A stretch of 13,017 nt of DNA from Bacteroidales bacterium UBA1458 (GTDB lineage Bacteria; Bacteroidota; Bacteroidia; Bacteroidales; VadinHA17): positions 6,004 to 19,020 of the forward strand of contig DCSU01000073.1 in NCBI GenBank assembly GCA_002325785.1, in the 5' to 3' direction. The notes under the pieces are model-generated. The model made no database searches and was not told where the DNA came from. It saw only the letters and a list, made by a program, of their open reading frames with translations. Position numbers and translations under genes: made by a program. Of this stretch, positions 6,627 through 13,017 are shown piece after piece. How positions within the stretch are numbered: position 1 is the first letter of the stretch; every line of letters starts with the position of its first letter.

Positions 6627-8603
6627 ATGGATAAAAATACAATCACCGGCATCGTCCTCATTTTTCTGATCTTTTTAGGATTCAGCTTTTACAATAACCA
6701 TAAGACAGGGAAGGTCTTTGAAGCAGAGACCGAATATGCCGATTCTCTGTATGCAGCAGGCAATTTTGATGATGCCAGGGAGGCTTACATCAGGGCGCTG
6801 GGGTACAAGCCCAAGGACCAGCCCACCATTGACAGGGTTGTTGAGTTGAATAACAGGCTTGGGCTCCAACAGCAGTCAGAGGCATCTGCTCCGGCAGTCA
6901 TCACTTCTGACAGCGTCGCAGCGCCATTGGTATCATCTTCTTCCCCCGTAACAGACAGTGCAGCCTACGGTGTCTTCTCTGCCAGCTCATCCGGAGAAGA
7001 TGAGTTCTTCGTAATGGAGAATGATCTGCTGGCAATAACCATATCGGCAAAGGGAGGTAAGCCCTGGTCGGTCAGGCTGAAGAACTATCAGACACACGAT
7101 TCCCTGCCAATAGTGCTTTTTGCTGGCGATTCAACCGTTTTCGGCTATAAGTTTTTCACGGCTGACAACAAGCCTATAAAGACTGACGAGCTCTATTTCA
7201 GTCCTGTCAGCTACGCCGGACCCGTTGTTCCCAGCGGTGGGCCTGTAAGCCTCACCATGAGGCTGGAGGCCAGTGACGGAGCATCGATTGAATATGTATA
7301 TACCATCCAACCCGATGATTACATGATAGGGTTCGAGACAAAGTTCAACTCCATGGGCTCAGTCATCCCGCCAAACACAACCTCCCTGGCGCTCGACTGG
7401 AAGATGTATCTTCCCCAGCAGGAGAAGGGGAGACAGAATGAAGACATGTATACCGGCCTGAAATATAAGGTATACCAGGAAAGCGTTGAGGACCTCGGGG
7501 GTGCACGGCAGAGACAGAAAAAGGATATTGTTACCGAAAACCTCATGAGAACCGACTGGATAGCCTATAAGGACCAGTTCTTCTCATCGGTGATCATTGC
7601 CGAAGACTTCTTCCTGAATGCCACAGTCTCATCCTCAACTGCTGACCCAACCTCAAAATACCTGAGATTTTTCGAATCGGAGATAGGTGTACCATATGCC
7701 CATGCTGAAAACTCATCTGTGAAGATGAAGATGTATTTTGGGCCTAACAGCTTCACCCTCCTTAAGAAGTATGATATGCAGCTTGAGGAGCTTGTCTTCC
7801 TCGGGAGAAATATCATTAGGTGGATCAACCAGTATGTGATCATACCGATCTTCAATGTGCTTGATAACTTTATCGTCAATTACGGACTGATCATCCTTAT
7901 CCTTACCCTTCTTATCAAGGTTGTACTGTTTCCTCTTACCCACAAGTCGTTCCTCAGCCAGGCCAAGATGCGTGTCATGAAGCCCATGGTTGACGAGATA
8001 GGCAAGAAGTTCCCGAAGTCGGAAGACGCTGTGAAAAAGCAGCAGGCAACAATGGAACTATATAAGAAGGCAGGAGTAAGTCCTATGGGAGGATGCCTTC
8101 CGATGCTCCTTCAGATGCCTATCCTCTTTGCAATGTTCCGGTTCTTCCCGACATCCATTGAGCTCAGGCAGCAGTCGTTCCTATGGGCCAAGGATCTTTC
8201 AACATATGACAGCATACTCGACCTGCCATTTACTATTCCGATGTATGGAGCCCATGTCAGTCTCTTTACGCTTCTCATGACCGTCTCCACTATTATCTCA
8301 ACGAAGATCACTACCCCGGCAGGAGGACAGGAGCAGATGCCCGGAATGAAGACCATGATGTACATGATGCCTGTGATGTTCATGCTTATTCTGAATAATT
8401 TCTCTGCAGGACTGACCTATTACTACTTCCTGGCTAACGTGATTACAATAATTCAGACACAGGTTTCAAGACAGTTTGTCAATGAAGGTGAGATCCTGAA
8501 AAAGATTGAGGAAAACAAGAAAAAACCGGTCAAAAAGTCGAAGTGGCAACTACGCCTCGACGCTGCATCCAAACAGAGCGGTCGCAGGCTTCCTAAAAAA
8601 TAG
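6627..8603 (+). CDS. yidC: Membrane protein insertase YidC (with TPR-like motif in the N-terminal region)
   Basis: YidC inserts and folds inner-membrane proteins, alone or with SecYEG. The 658 residues comprise TM1 (about 6-22), a TPR-like motif (31-64) with a following helix, a Ser/Ala-rich linker (about 80-125), the large periplasmic beta domain (about 125-395) and the conserved insertase core (about 400-620). The core contains the LLIKVVLFPLTHKS segment. Lys431 stands where proteobacterial YidC has the groove arginine, a conservative change. Other core marks are SQAKMRVMKP, the GGCLPMLLQMPI hairpin, a Met-rich stretch and NNFSAGLTYYYFLAN. A basic tail ending GRRLPKK fits ribosome docking. 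The ATG at 6627 gives the family start MDKNT; no Shine-Dalgarno is evident. It follows pyrG by 29 nt and appears to be the last gene of that transcript. Confidence 0.97.
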   Translation: MDKNTITGIVLIFLIFLGFSFYNNHKTGKVFEAETEYADSLYAAGNFDDAREAYIRALGYKPKDQPTIDRVVELNNRLGLQQQSEASAPAVITSDSVAAPLVSSSSPVTDSAAYGVFSASSSGEDEFFVMENDLLAITISAKGGKPWSVRLKNYQTHDSLPIVLFAGDSTVFGYKFFTADNKPIKTDELYFSPVSYAGPVVPSGGPVSLTMRLEASDGASIEYVYTIQPDDYMIGFETKFNSMGSVIPPNTTSLALDWKMYLPQQEKGRQNEDMYTGLKYKVYQESVEDLGGARQRQKKDIVTENLMRTDWIAYKDQFFSSVIIAEDFFLNATVSSSTADPTSKYLRFFESEIGVPYAHAENSSVKMKMYFGPNSFTLLKKYDMQLEELVFLGRNIIRWINQYVIIPIFNVLDNFIVNYGLIILILTLLIKVVLFPLTHKSFLSQAKMRVMKPMVDEIGKKFPKSEDAVKKQQATMELYKKAGVSPMGGCLPMLLQMPILFAMFRFFPTSIELRQQSFLWAKDLSTYDSILDLPFTIPMYGAHVSLFTLLMTVSTIISTKITTPAGGQEQMPGMKTMMYMMPVMFMLILNNFSAGLTYYYFLANVITIIQTQVSRQFVNEGEILKKIEENKKKPVKKSKWQLRLDAASKQSGRRLPKK

Positions 8604-8610
8604 AAACAAG

Positions 8611-8630
8611 AAAGTGCTTTTCAGCATTTT
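8611..8630 (+). terminator. Weak hairpin just after yidC, possible terminator
   Basis: AAAGTGC (8611-8617) can pair with GCATTTT (8624-8630) through six Watson-Crick pairs and one G-U pair, with a 6-nt loop, starting 8 nt after the yidC stop. The stem is AT-rich, and its T-run lies inside the 3' arm rather than after it. It may contribute to ending the yidC transcript together with the larger dyad downstream. Confidence 0.3.
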
Positions 8631-8639
8631 CTGTGTTAA

Positions 8640-8690
8640 ATAGGTCTAAAATCAACTTAATTCTAAATATTTAAGTTAATTTAGACCTAT
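8640..8690. promoter_or_regulatory. 51-nt nested inverted repeat before the LacI-type gene (operator or terminator)
   Basis: The outer arms are ATAGGTCTAAA (8640-8650) and TTTAGACCTAT (8680-8690), 11 of 11 complementary. The inner arms are AACTTAA (8654-8660) and TTAAGTT (8671-8677), 7 of 7, around a 10-nt loop. Only ATC against AA is unpaired between them. The repeat ends 14 nt before the regulator's ATG. Two readings are possible: a bidirectional terminator for yidC (AATTTTTAAA follows the 3' arm), or paired operator sites for the adjacent LacI-type protein. The structure is certain; its role is not. Confidence 0.6.
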
Positions 8691-8704
8691 AATTTTTAAA
8701 TGAA

Positions 8705-9745
8705 ATGGGGAAAAAGGTAAAAAACAAAGACATTGCCGCAAGACTTGGTCTTTCCGGCACATTGGTATCATTAGTGCTAAACAGCAAGGCTGACCAGCAC
8801 GGGATAAAGAAAGAGACACAGGAGAGGGTACTTGCTGTTGCACGACAGATGGGTTATTTTAATGCGGTGGCAGAAAAGGGGGAAACTGCACCTTCAGAAG
8901 AAAAGCCCGGTATTATCGGCATGGTCGTGCCCTCAATGAATGATCCTTTCATCTATGAGATAACGCCCTATCTGCAGAAGGCATTTTCAAGCATCGGACT
9001 GGGCTTTTCGGTATTCACGAGGGACCCTGATGACATGCGTTTCAACAGGTTGACCACCTCGCTTAAGAAATTTTTCAGCGGAATGATTCTCGTCGGCAAT
9101 GCTGCAGATGACACCTTGATCAGGGCGTTGAACAGGGATGGCTATCCGCTGGTACTGCTTGAGAAATCACTGAAGAGGATGAGGCTGAACACCGTCTGCT
9201 CAGACAGGATCGCGGGTGCTGCCATAATGACGCAGCATCTGACTTCGCTGGGGCTTCGTAACCTCCTGATCATCTCTGGTGAGGATACAGCATCCTATGA
9301 CAAGGAGATGCTTGAGGAACTCAAGAATGCCACAAAAAAATCTAAAAACTTTGATGCGGTGCACTTCACCGTAGCCGGTCTTCCAAAAGCAGGGGATAAG
9401 TTCGATTTCGGGCAGATAGAGAACTTCCTCCGTCCGCCACACAGGAGTGACGCAATAATAGTCATCAACTCACCCTTGGTGTTTCCGTTATACCTGGCAT
9501 TGCAGGAAAAGAATATCCGGATTCCGCAGGATGTGGCACTGGTGTCGATGGAGGACGGCATCGGTTTCGACCTTCTGACCACCCCGGTCACAAGACTGCG
9601 CAGGCCTCTCTCAGCCATGTCGCTCAAGGTGGCCAATATTTTATGGTCTGAGGTGAAGAACCAGAGCAAGAGCAAATACAAGCGCCAGGTCAACATGTCT
9701 CCCGAGCTCGTCATCAGGAGCAGTTGTGGCTCTTATCTAAAATAG
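8705..9745 (+). CDS. LacI/GalR-family transcriptional regulator
   Basis: This 346-residue protein has an N-terminal LacI-type helix-turn-helix (about 6-50; KNKDIAARLGLS then GTLVSLVLN as recognition helix). A periplasmic-binding-protein-like effector domain starts at about residue 69 (PGIIGMVVPSMNDPF) and runs to the C-terminus. Family members bind palindromic operators as dimers and respond to sugars or other small ligands. The hinge after Tyr51 is unusual: the family's YxPNxxAR hinge helix is replaced by YFNAVAEKG and an acidic, Pro-containing linker. ATG 8705 fits the expected distance to the HTH; another ATG at 8700 is out of frame. The gene is 6 nt before the transglutaminase-like lipoprotein gene and preceded by a large dyad, so it probably regulates its own operon. 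The effector is unknown; a mannose-containing glycan product is a guess from the GH92 neighbour. Confidence 0.9.
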   Translation: MGKKVKNKDIAARLGLSGTLVSLVLNSKADQHGIKKETQERVLAVARQMGYFNAVAEKGETAPSEEKPGIIGMVVPSMNDPFIYEITPYLQKAFSSIGLGFSVFTRDPDDMRFNRLTTSLKKFFSGMILVGNAADDTLIRALNRDGYPLVLLEKSLKRMRLNTVCSDRIAGAAIMTQHLTSLGLRNLLIISGEDTASYDKEMLEELKNATKKSKNFDAVHFTVAGLPKAGDKFDFGQIENFLRPPHRSDAIIVINSPLVFPLYLALQEKNIRIPQDVALVSMEDGIGFDLLTTPVTRLRRPLSAMSLKVANILWSEVKNQSKSKYKRQVNMSPELVIRSSCGSYLK

Positions 9746-9751
9746 TAATAC

Positions 9752-12361
9752 ATGACACAGATCCTCAGGCTGCCGGCATTTATTTTAATGGCAGCATTGC
9801 TCTCTTGCAGCAACAGTCATCTCATTGTAGACAAGTCACTAAGGGAAAGTATCCTTGATGATTACAATAACAGGGCAGTGCGGTTCGGCTCCTCGTATCC
9901 CGCCCTCTTCACCCTGACCGATAATCTTGGTGATGATGCCACACGAGAGGCAGTAAGTTTCCTGCTGGCATACATGCCTCTGAGCGACCTTGGTGTATAT
10001 GAGCCCGGGTTCCTCGTTGACCATGCCGTCGCCGCCCTGCGGACCAGGAGTGAGATGCCCTGGGGGCCAGCCATTCCGGCCGGCCTCTTTCTGAATTTTG
10101 TGCTGCCTCCAAGGGTCAATAACGAAAACCCTGATAACTTCAGGATTATCTTGCATGATGAGCTGAAGCAACGTGTTGAAGGGTTGGATGCAGTTGAGGC
10201 TGCTCTCGAGATCAACCGCTGGTGCCAGGAAAAGGTAGCGTACCAGCCCTCAGACTCACGCACTTCCTCACCGCTGGCTACTGTGCTCTCTGCCCGAGGA
10301 CGCTGCGGCGAGGAATCGACCCTCGCCGTAACAGCCTTACGGACAGTAGGGCTGCCAGCCCGACAGGTCTATACCCCGCGGTGGGCTCATACCGATGATA
10401 ACCACGCCTGGGTGGAGTTCTGGGCTGACGGGGAGTGGCATTATCTTGGGGCTTGTGAGCCGGAACCGGTACCCGACAGGGGTTGGTTTACCGAACCGGC
10501 ACGGCGCGCCATGCTTGTCCATACAAGGGCATTCGGCAGGTACAGCGGTGACGAGGAGCTTGTGAAAAAAGAGCATCTCTTCGCGGAGATAAACACTCTG
10601 GACAGGTATGCTGAGACCAAGAAACTGGTGGTAAGAGTTATCGACAATAAGGGCAATCCGGTGCCGGGGGCTGAGACAGGTTTCATGCTCTATAACTACG
10701 CCGAATTCTACCCTATGGCACATCTGGGATGTGACAGTGCCGGGTTATGCTCACTTAAAACCGGGCTGGGATCACTGCTATTATGGGCTGACGATGGCAG
10801 CAGGCATGGCTTTGCACTTACCTCACCTGCCGACACGCTGGCTGAAATAGTAATAACTGATAATATTACTTCTACAACCTTTGATCTTGACCTCTCGGTG
10901 CCGCCTGTCCTTACGCCCCTTCCGGGTATTGATGAGAAGCTGGTGAAGGAGAATAACATTGCTGTAAAAAGGGGAGATAGCATCCGGAATGCTTATGTGA
11001 TGTCATGGATGATGGATACAAATCCAGCTGAGCTTTCACGACAGGTCGGCATAGCGGAGGAACAGGCTATAGGCATAATGAAGGCATCAATGGGAAACTA
11101 CCGGAACATAGCTTCATTTATCCGTCAGGCCGGCAGTGAGGCTGGTATGGCGATGCGCCTCCTTGAACATCTCTCCTCAAAGGATTTGCGTGATACGCCG
11201 GCAGAGATTCTATCAGACCATCTTGAGAATGCTCCGGAGCCGGCTCCCGGATCCGATACATCATTGTATGACATGTATGTACTCTCACCGCGTATAGCCA
11301 ATGAACAGCTCTCGCCCTTCAGGAGCGCCATTAAGGAGTTGCCGGAGGAGCTCATTCAGATGTTCATATCTCAGCCGGCGTCACTGGCCGGATGGATTGA
11401 TACGGCCATTGCAGTGACAGAAACAGAAAATTATTACGGAACACCGGTAATCCCTTCAGGTGTGCTCAGACTACGGATGGCCGACAGCCATTCGCGAGAC
11501 ATATTCTTTGTGGCGGTATGCAGGACAGCCGGTGTACCCTCACGCCTTGCCAGCGGGACGGGCAGACCGCAGTATCATGAAGCCGGCAGCTGGCATGATG
11601 TATGGTTTGCAGGTGAGACCAGGCCCTCGGGAAACCCCGGGAGAGTCAGGTTCATCGCCGGACCTGCCAGCCAGGAACCCGTATATCATGTTAATTTTAC
11701 CCTGGCCCGGCTTGATAAAGGTCAGTATAACACACTTGACTTTGGCTACGGGATGAAAATCAGTGATATGCCGGCTGGTTTCGGGCTTGATCCCGGAACT
11801 TACATGCTCACAACCGGTAACAGAGACGAGAACGGGAATGTGCTTGCATCTGTCAGCTTTTTTATACTGGCTCCGGGCGAAGTGAAAACCATTACCGTCA
11901 ATCTGAGGCAGCTGCCTCAGAGCAGTGTAGCCGCAGGGAAAATAAGCCTTACAGGTGAATTGTTATCATACAGTGGCGGGAAGACAGATATTGGAACTCT
12001 GTCGGAAAAAGGAACAGTGTTTATCTGGATCGAGCCCGGTAGGGAACCTACTCGTCATATCCTGAATGATCTGCCGCGGCTGAAGAAGGAATTTGATGCC
12101 TGGGGTGGCAGTTTTGTCTTCCTGACTGATCCGGCCCGGACACCGGACGGATTTCATCCTGAAGATATTACGGGCACACCCGCCAATGCGCTGTTTGTCA
12201 CTGACACCGGACTGGTTTTCATGACCTCAGTCCTTGGCGAGGGTGCGTCAGAAAGGCCCATGCCCGTGGTCTTGTGTTGTGATGGCAACGGCGAGGTGCT
12301 CTTCTCTTCGGAAGGATACAGGATTGGTACAGGTGAACAGATATTGAAAAAAATCAGATAA
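9752..12361 (+). CDS. Lipoprotein with transglutaminase-like domains and a thioredoxin-like C-terminus
   Basis: The 869-residue protein starts with a lipoprotein signal (hydrophobic 7-17, LLSC lipobox, Cys19), so it should be anchored in the envelope. An N-terminal helical region leads into a transglutaminase-like core (about 150-265): Cys185 in GRCGEES, LRTVGLPAR, His218 in DDNHAW, then WHYLGACEPEP, where Glu236 lies near the usual acidic triad position. Next come a beta-sandwich resembling carboxypeptidase-regulatory domains (about 290-365), a helical region (about 395-560), a second transglutaminase-like core (about 570-625; Ser579 aligned with the catalytic Cys, His615 kept), another beta region (about 650-735) and a thioredoxin-like domain (about 754-869) with probable cis-Pro838 but no CxxC. 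The superfamily includes proteases, cross-linking enzymes and peptide N-glycanases; this substrate is unknown. Spacing of 6 nt upstream and 12 nt downstream places it in an operon with the regulator and GH92 gene. Confidence 0.88.
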   Translation: MTQILRLPAFILMAALLSCSNSHLIVDKSLRESILDDYNNRAVRFGSSYPALFTLTDNLGDDATREAVSFLLAYMPLSDLGVYEPGFLVDHAVAALRTRSEMPWGPAIPAGLFLNFVLPPRVNNENPDNFRIILHDELKQRVEGLDAVEAALEINRWCQEKVAYQPSDSRTSSPLATVLSARGRCGEESTLAVTALRTVGLPARQVYTPRWAHTDDNHAWVEFWADGEWHYLGACEPEPVPDRGWFTEPARRAMLVHTRAFGRYSGDEELVKKEHLFAEINTLDRYAETKKLVVRVIDNKGNPVPGAETGFMLYNYAEFYPMAHLGCDSAGLCSLKTGLGSLLLWADDGSRHGFALTSPADTLAEIVITDNITSTTFDLDLSVPPVLTPLPGIDEKLVKENNIAVKRGDSIRNAYVMSWMMDTNPAELSRQVGIAEEQAIGIMKASMGNYRNIASFIRQAGSEAGMAMRLLEHLSSKDLRDTPAEILSDHLENAPEPAPGSDTSLYDMYVLSPRIANEQLSPFRSAIKELPEELIQMFISQPASLAGWIDTAIAVTETENYYGTPVIPSGVLRLRMADSHSRDIFFVAVCRTAGVPSRLASGTGRPQYHEAGSWHDVWFAGETRPSGNPGRVRFIAGPASQEPVYHVNFTLARLDKGQYNTLDFGYGMKISDMPAGFGLDPGTYMLTTGNRDENGNVLASVSFFILAPGEVKTITVNLRQLPQSSVAAGKISLTGELLSYSGGKTDIGTLSEKGTVFIWIEPGREPTRHILNDLPRLKKEFDAWGGSFVFLTDPARTPDGFHPEDITGTPANALFVTDTGLVFMTSVLGEGASERPMPVVLCCDGNGEVLFSSEGYRIGTGEQILKKIR

Positions 12362-12373
12362 CCCATCATCATC

Positions 12374-13017
12374 ATGACAAGGATACACCTTGTGGCCGCC
12401 GCAGCAGCCTTTATGGCATTGTCGTGCAGCTCGCCCTCGGAGGCTGACCTCACAGCATTTGTTGATCCGTTCATCGGAACAGCGGCACACGGACATGTAT
12501 TCCCCGGCGCCACCACACCCTTCGGCATGGTGCAGGTCAGTCCTGACAACGGAACCTCAGGCTGGGACTGGTGCTCAGGCTATAATTGGTCTGACAGCCT
12601 CATTGCCGGGTTCAGTCACACGCATCTCAGCGGTACGGGTATCGGTGATCTTTGTGATATCCTCTTCCTCCCCTCGATGATTGAATTCAACCTGGAACTG
12701 CCTGACAGCACGGCTTCGATTGCCAAACAGAATCGCAGCTGGTTCTCCCATGATGCCGAGCAGGCCAGGCCGGGTTACTATGCCGTTGCCCTGGCCAGCG
12801 GTGTAAATGTTGAGCTGACGGCCACACCACGATGCGGGGTACAGAGATACACCGCCGTAAATGACGGGGTCATGCACCTGCTCGTCGACCTGGGTTTTGC
12901 CATCAACTGGGACAGGCCGGCCGACTGTCGCCTCACCTGGGACGGTATCTCGCTGTCGGGAAAACGGATATCAACAGGTTGGGCAGAAAAACAGTACCAG
13001 TTCTTCTCTGCACAATT
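12374..13017 (+). CDS. GH92 family alpha-mannosidase lipoprotein, 5' part only
   Basis: The open frame runs off the window end after 214 codons, so the C-terminal catalytic part is not seen. The visible portion has a lipoprotein signal peptide (Cys18 in MALSC) and the start of the GH92 N-terminal beta domain: FVDPFIGT, HGHVFPGATTPFGMVQ, GWDWCSGYNWSD and GFSHTHLSGTGIGD, a motif set specific to the family. GH92 enzymes are calcium-dependent exo-alpha-mannosidases, mostly acting on alpha-1,2-, 1,3- or 1,6-mannosides of high-mannose N-glycans or yeast mannan. Linkage specificity cannot be judged without the C-terminal half. The ATG at 12374 follows the previous stop by 12 nt, showing an operon, and gives a complete signal peptide. 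Confidence 0.93.
   Translation, partial: MTRIHLVAAAAAFMALSCSSPSEADLTAFVDPFIGTAAHGHVFPGATTPFGMVQVSPDNGTSGWDWCSGYNWSDSLIAGFSHTHLSGTGIGDLCDILFLPSMIEFNLELPDSTASIAKQNRSWFSHDAEQARPGYYAVALASGVNVELTATPRCGVQRYTAVNDGVMHLLVDLGFAINWDRPADCRLTWDGISLSGKRISTGWAEKQYQFFSAQ

Noticed and set aside
9862..10263. 133-aa minus-strand frame inside the lipoprotein gene
   Set aside because: The opposite strand encodes a coherent lipoprotein with conserved motifs; this frame has none.
12154..12549. 131-aa minus-strand frame spanning the lipoprotein/GH92 junction
   Set aside because: It overlaps the thioredoxin-like domain and the GH92 signal peptide and N-terminus; no independent support.
12390..12680. 96-aa + strand frame overlapping the GH92 start
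   Set aside because: The frame beginning at 12374 encodes clear GH92 motifs and continues to the window end; this one is out of frame with them.

Overview
The window looks like chromosomal DNA from a member of the Bacteroidota, most likely a Bacteroidales-type organism. The evidence is a YidC with the phylum's 'MDKNTITG' start and long N-terminal region, a DUF349-repeat protein, a GH92 glycosidase lipoprotein, starts that mostly lack clear Shine-Dalgarno sequences, and an exact Bacteroidota -7 box (TAnnTTTG) before the one minus-strand gene. All other genes are on the + strand. The species cannot be named from the sequence.

Layout. (1) 1-2283: a short leader with a perfect dyad, then a bacteriocin-type ABC exporter with an N-terminal C39 peptidase. 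No substrate peptide or accessory HlyD-like gene is visible. (2) 2289-2471, minus strand: a 60-residue single-span membrane protein with its own promoter-like element. The 184-bp divergent gap that follows is unusually rich in short perfect dyads and holds an A6G7 run. (3) 2656-8603: three closely spaced genes, a DUF349 protein with a very acidic repetitive N-terminus, pyrG (CTP synthase) and yidC (membrane protein insertase). Gaps of 36 and 29 nt suggest one housekeeping transcript. The YidC carries a textbook TPR motif just after its first membrane segment. (4) 8604-8704: a gap dominated by a 51-nt nested inverted repeat. (5) 8705 to the window end: a LacI-type regulator, a large lipoprotein with a transglutaminase-like domain, and the start of a GH92 alpha-mannosidase lipoprotein. 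Gaps of 6 and 12 nt indicate an operon.

How the parts fit. Region 3 is core biology (pyrimidine nucleotide synthesis, membrane protein insertion, an uncharacterised coiled-coil-like protein). Region 5 is an accessory envelope module. The GH92 enzyme should trim alpha-mannosides, the transglutaminase-fold lipoprotein probably acts on peptides or glycopeptides in the same compartment, and the LacI-type protein probably controls both through the dyad in front of it. This cassette is the best candidate for an under-described system. Its lipoprotein combines an intact Cys-His transglutaminase core, a second core with Ser in place of Cys, and a C-terminal thioredoxin-like domain without CxxC. The glycopeptide role is inference; the domain architecture is read from the sequence.
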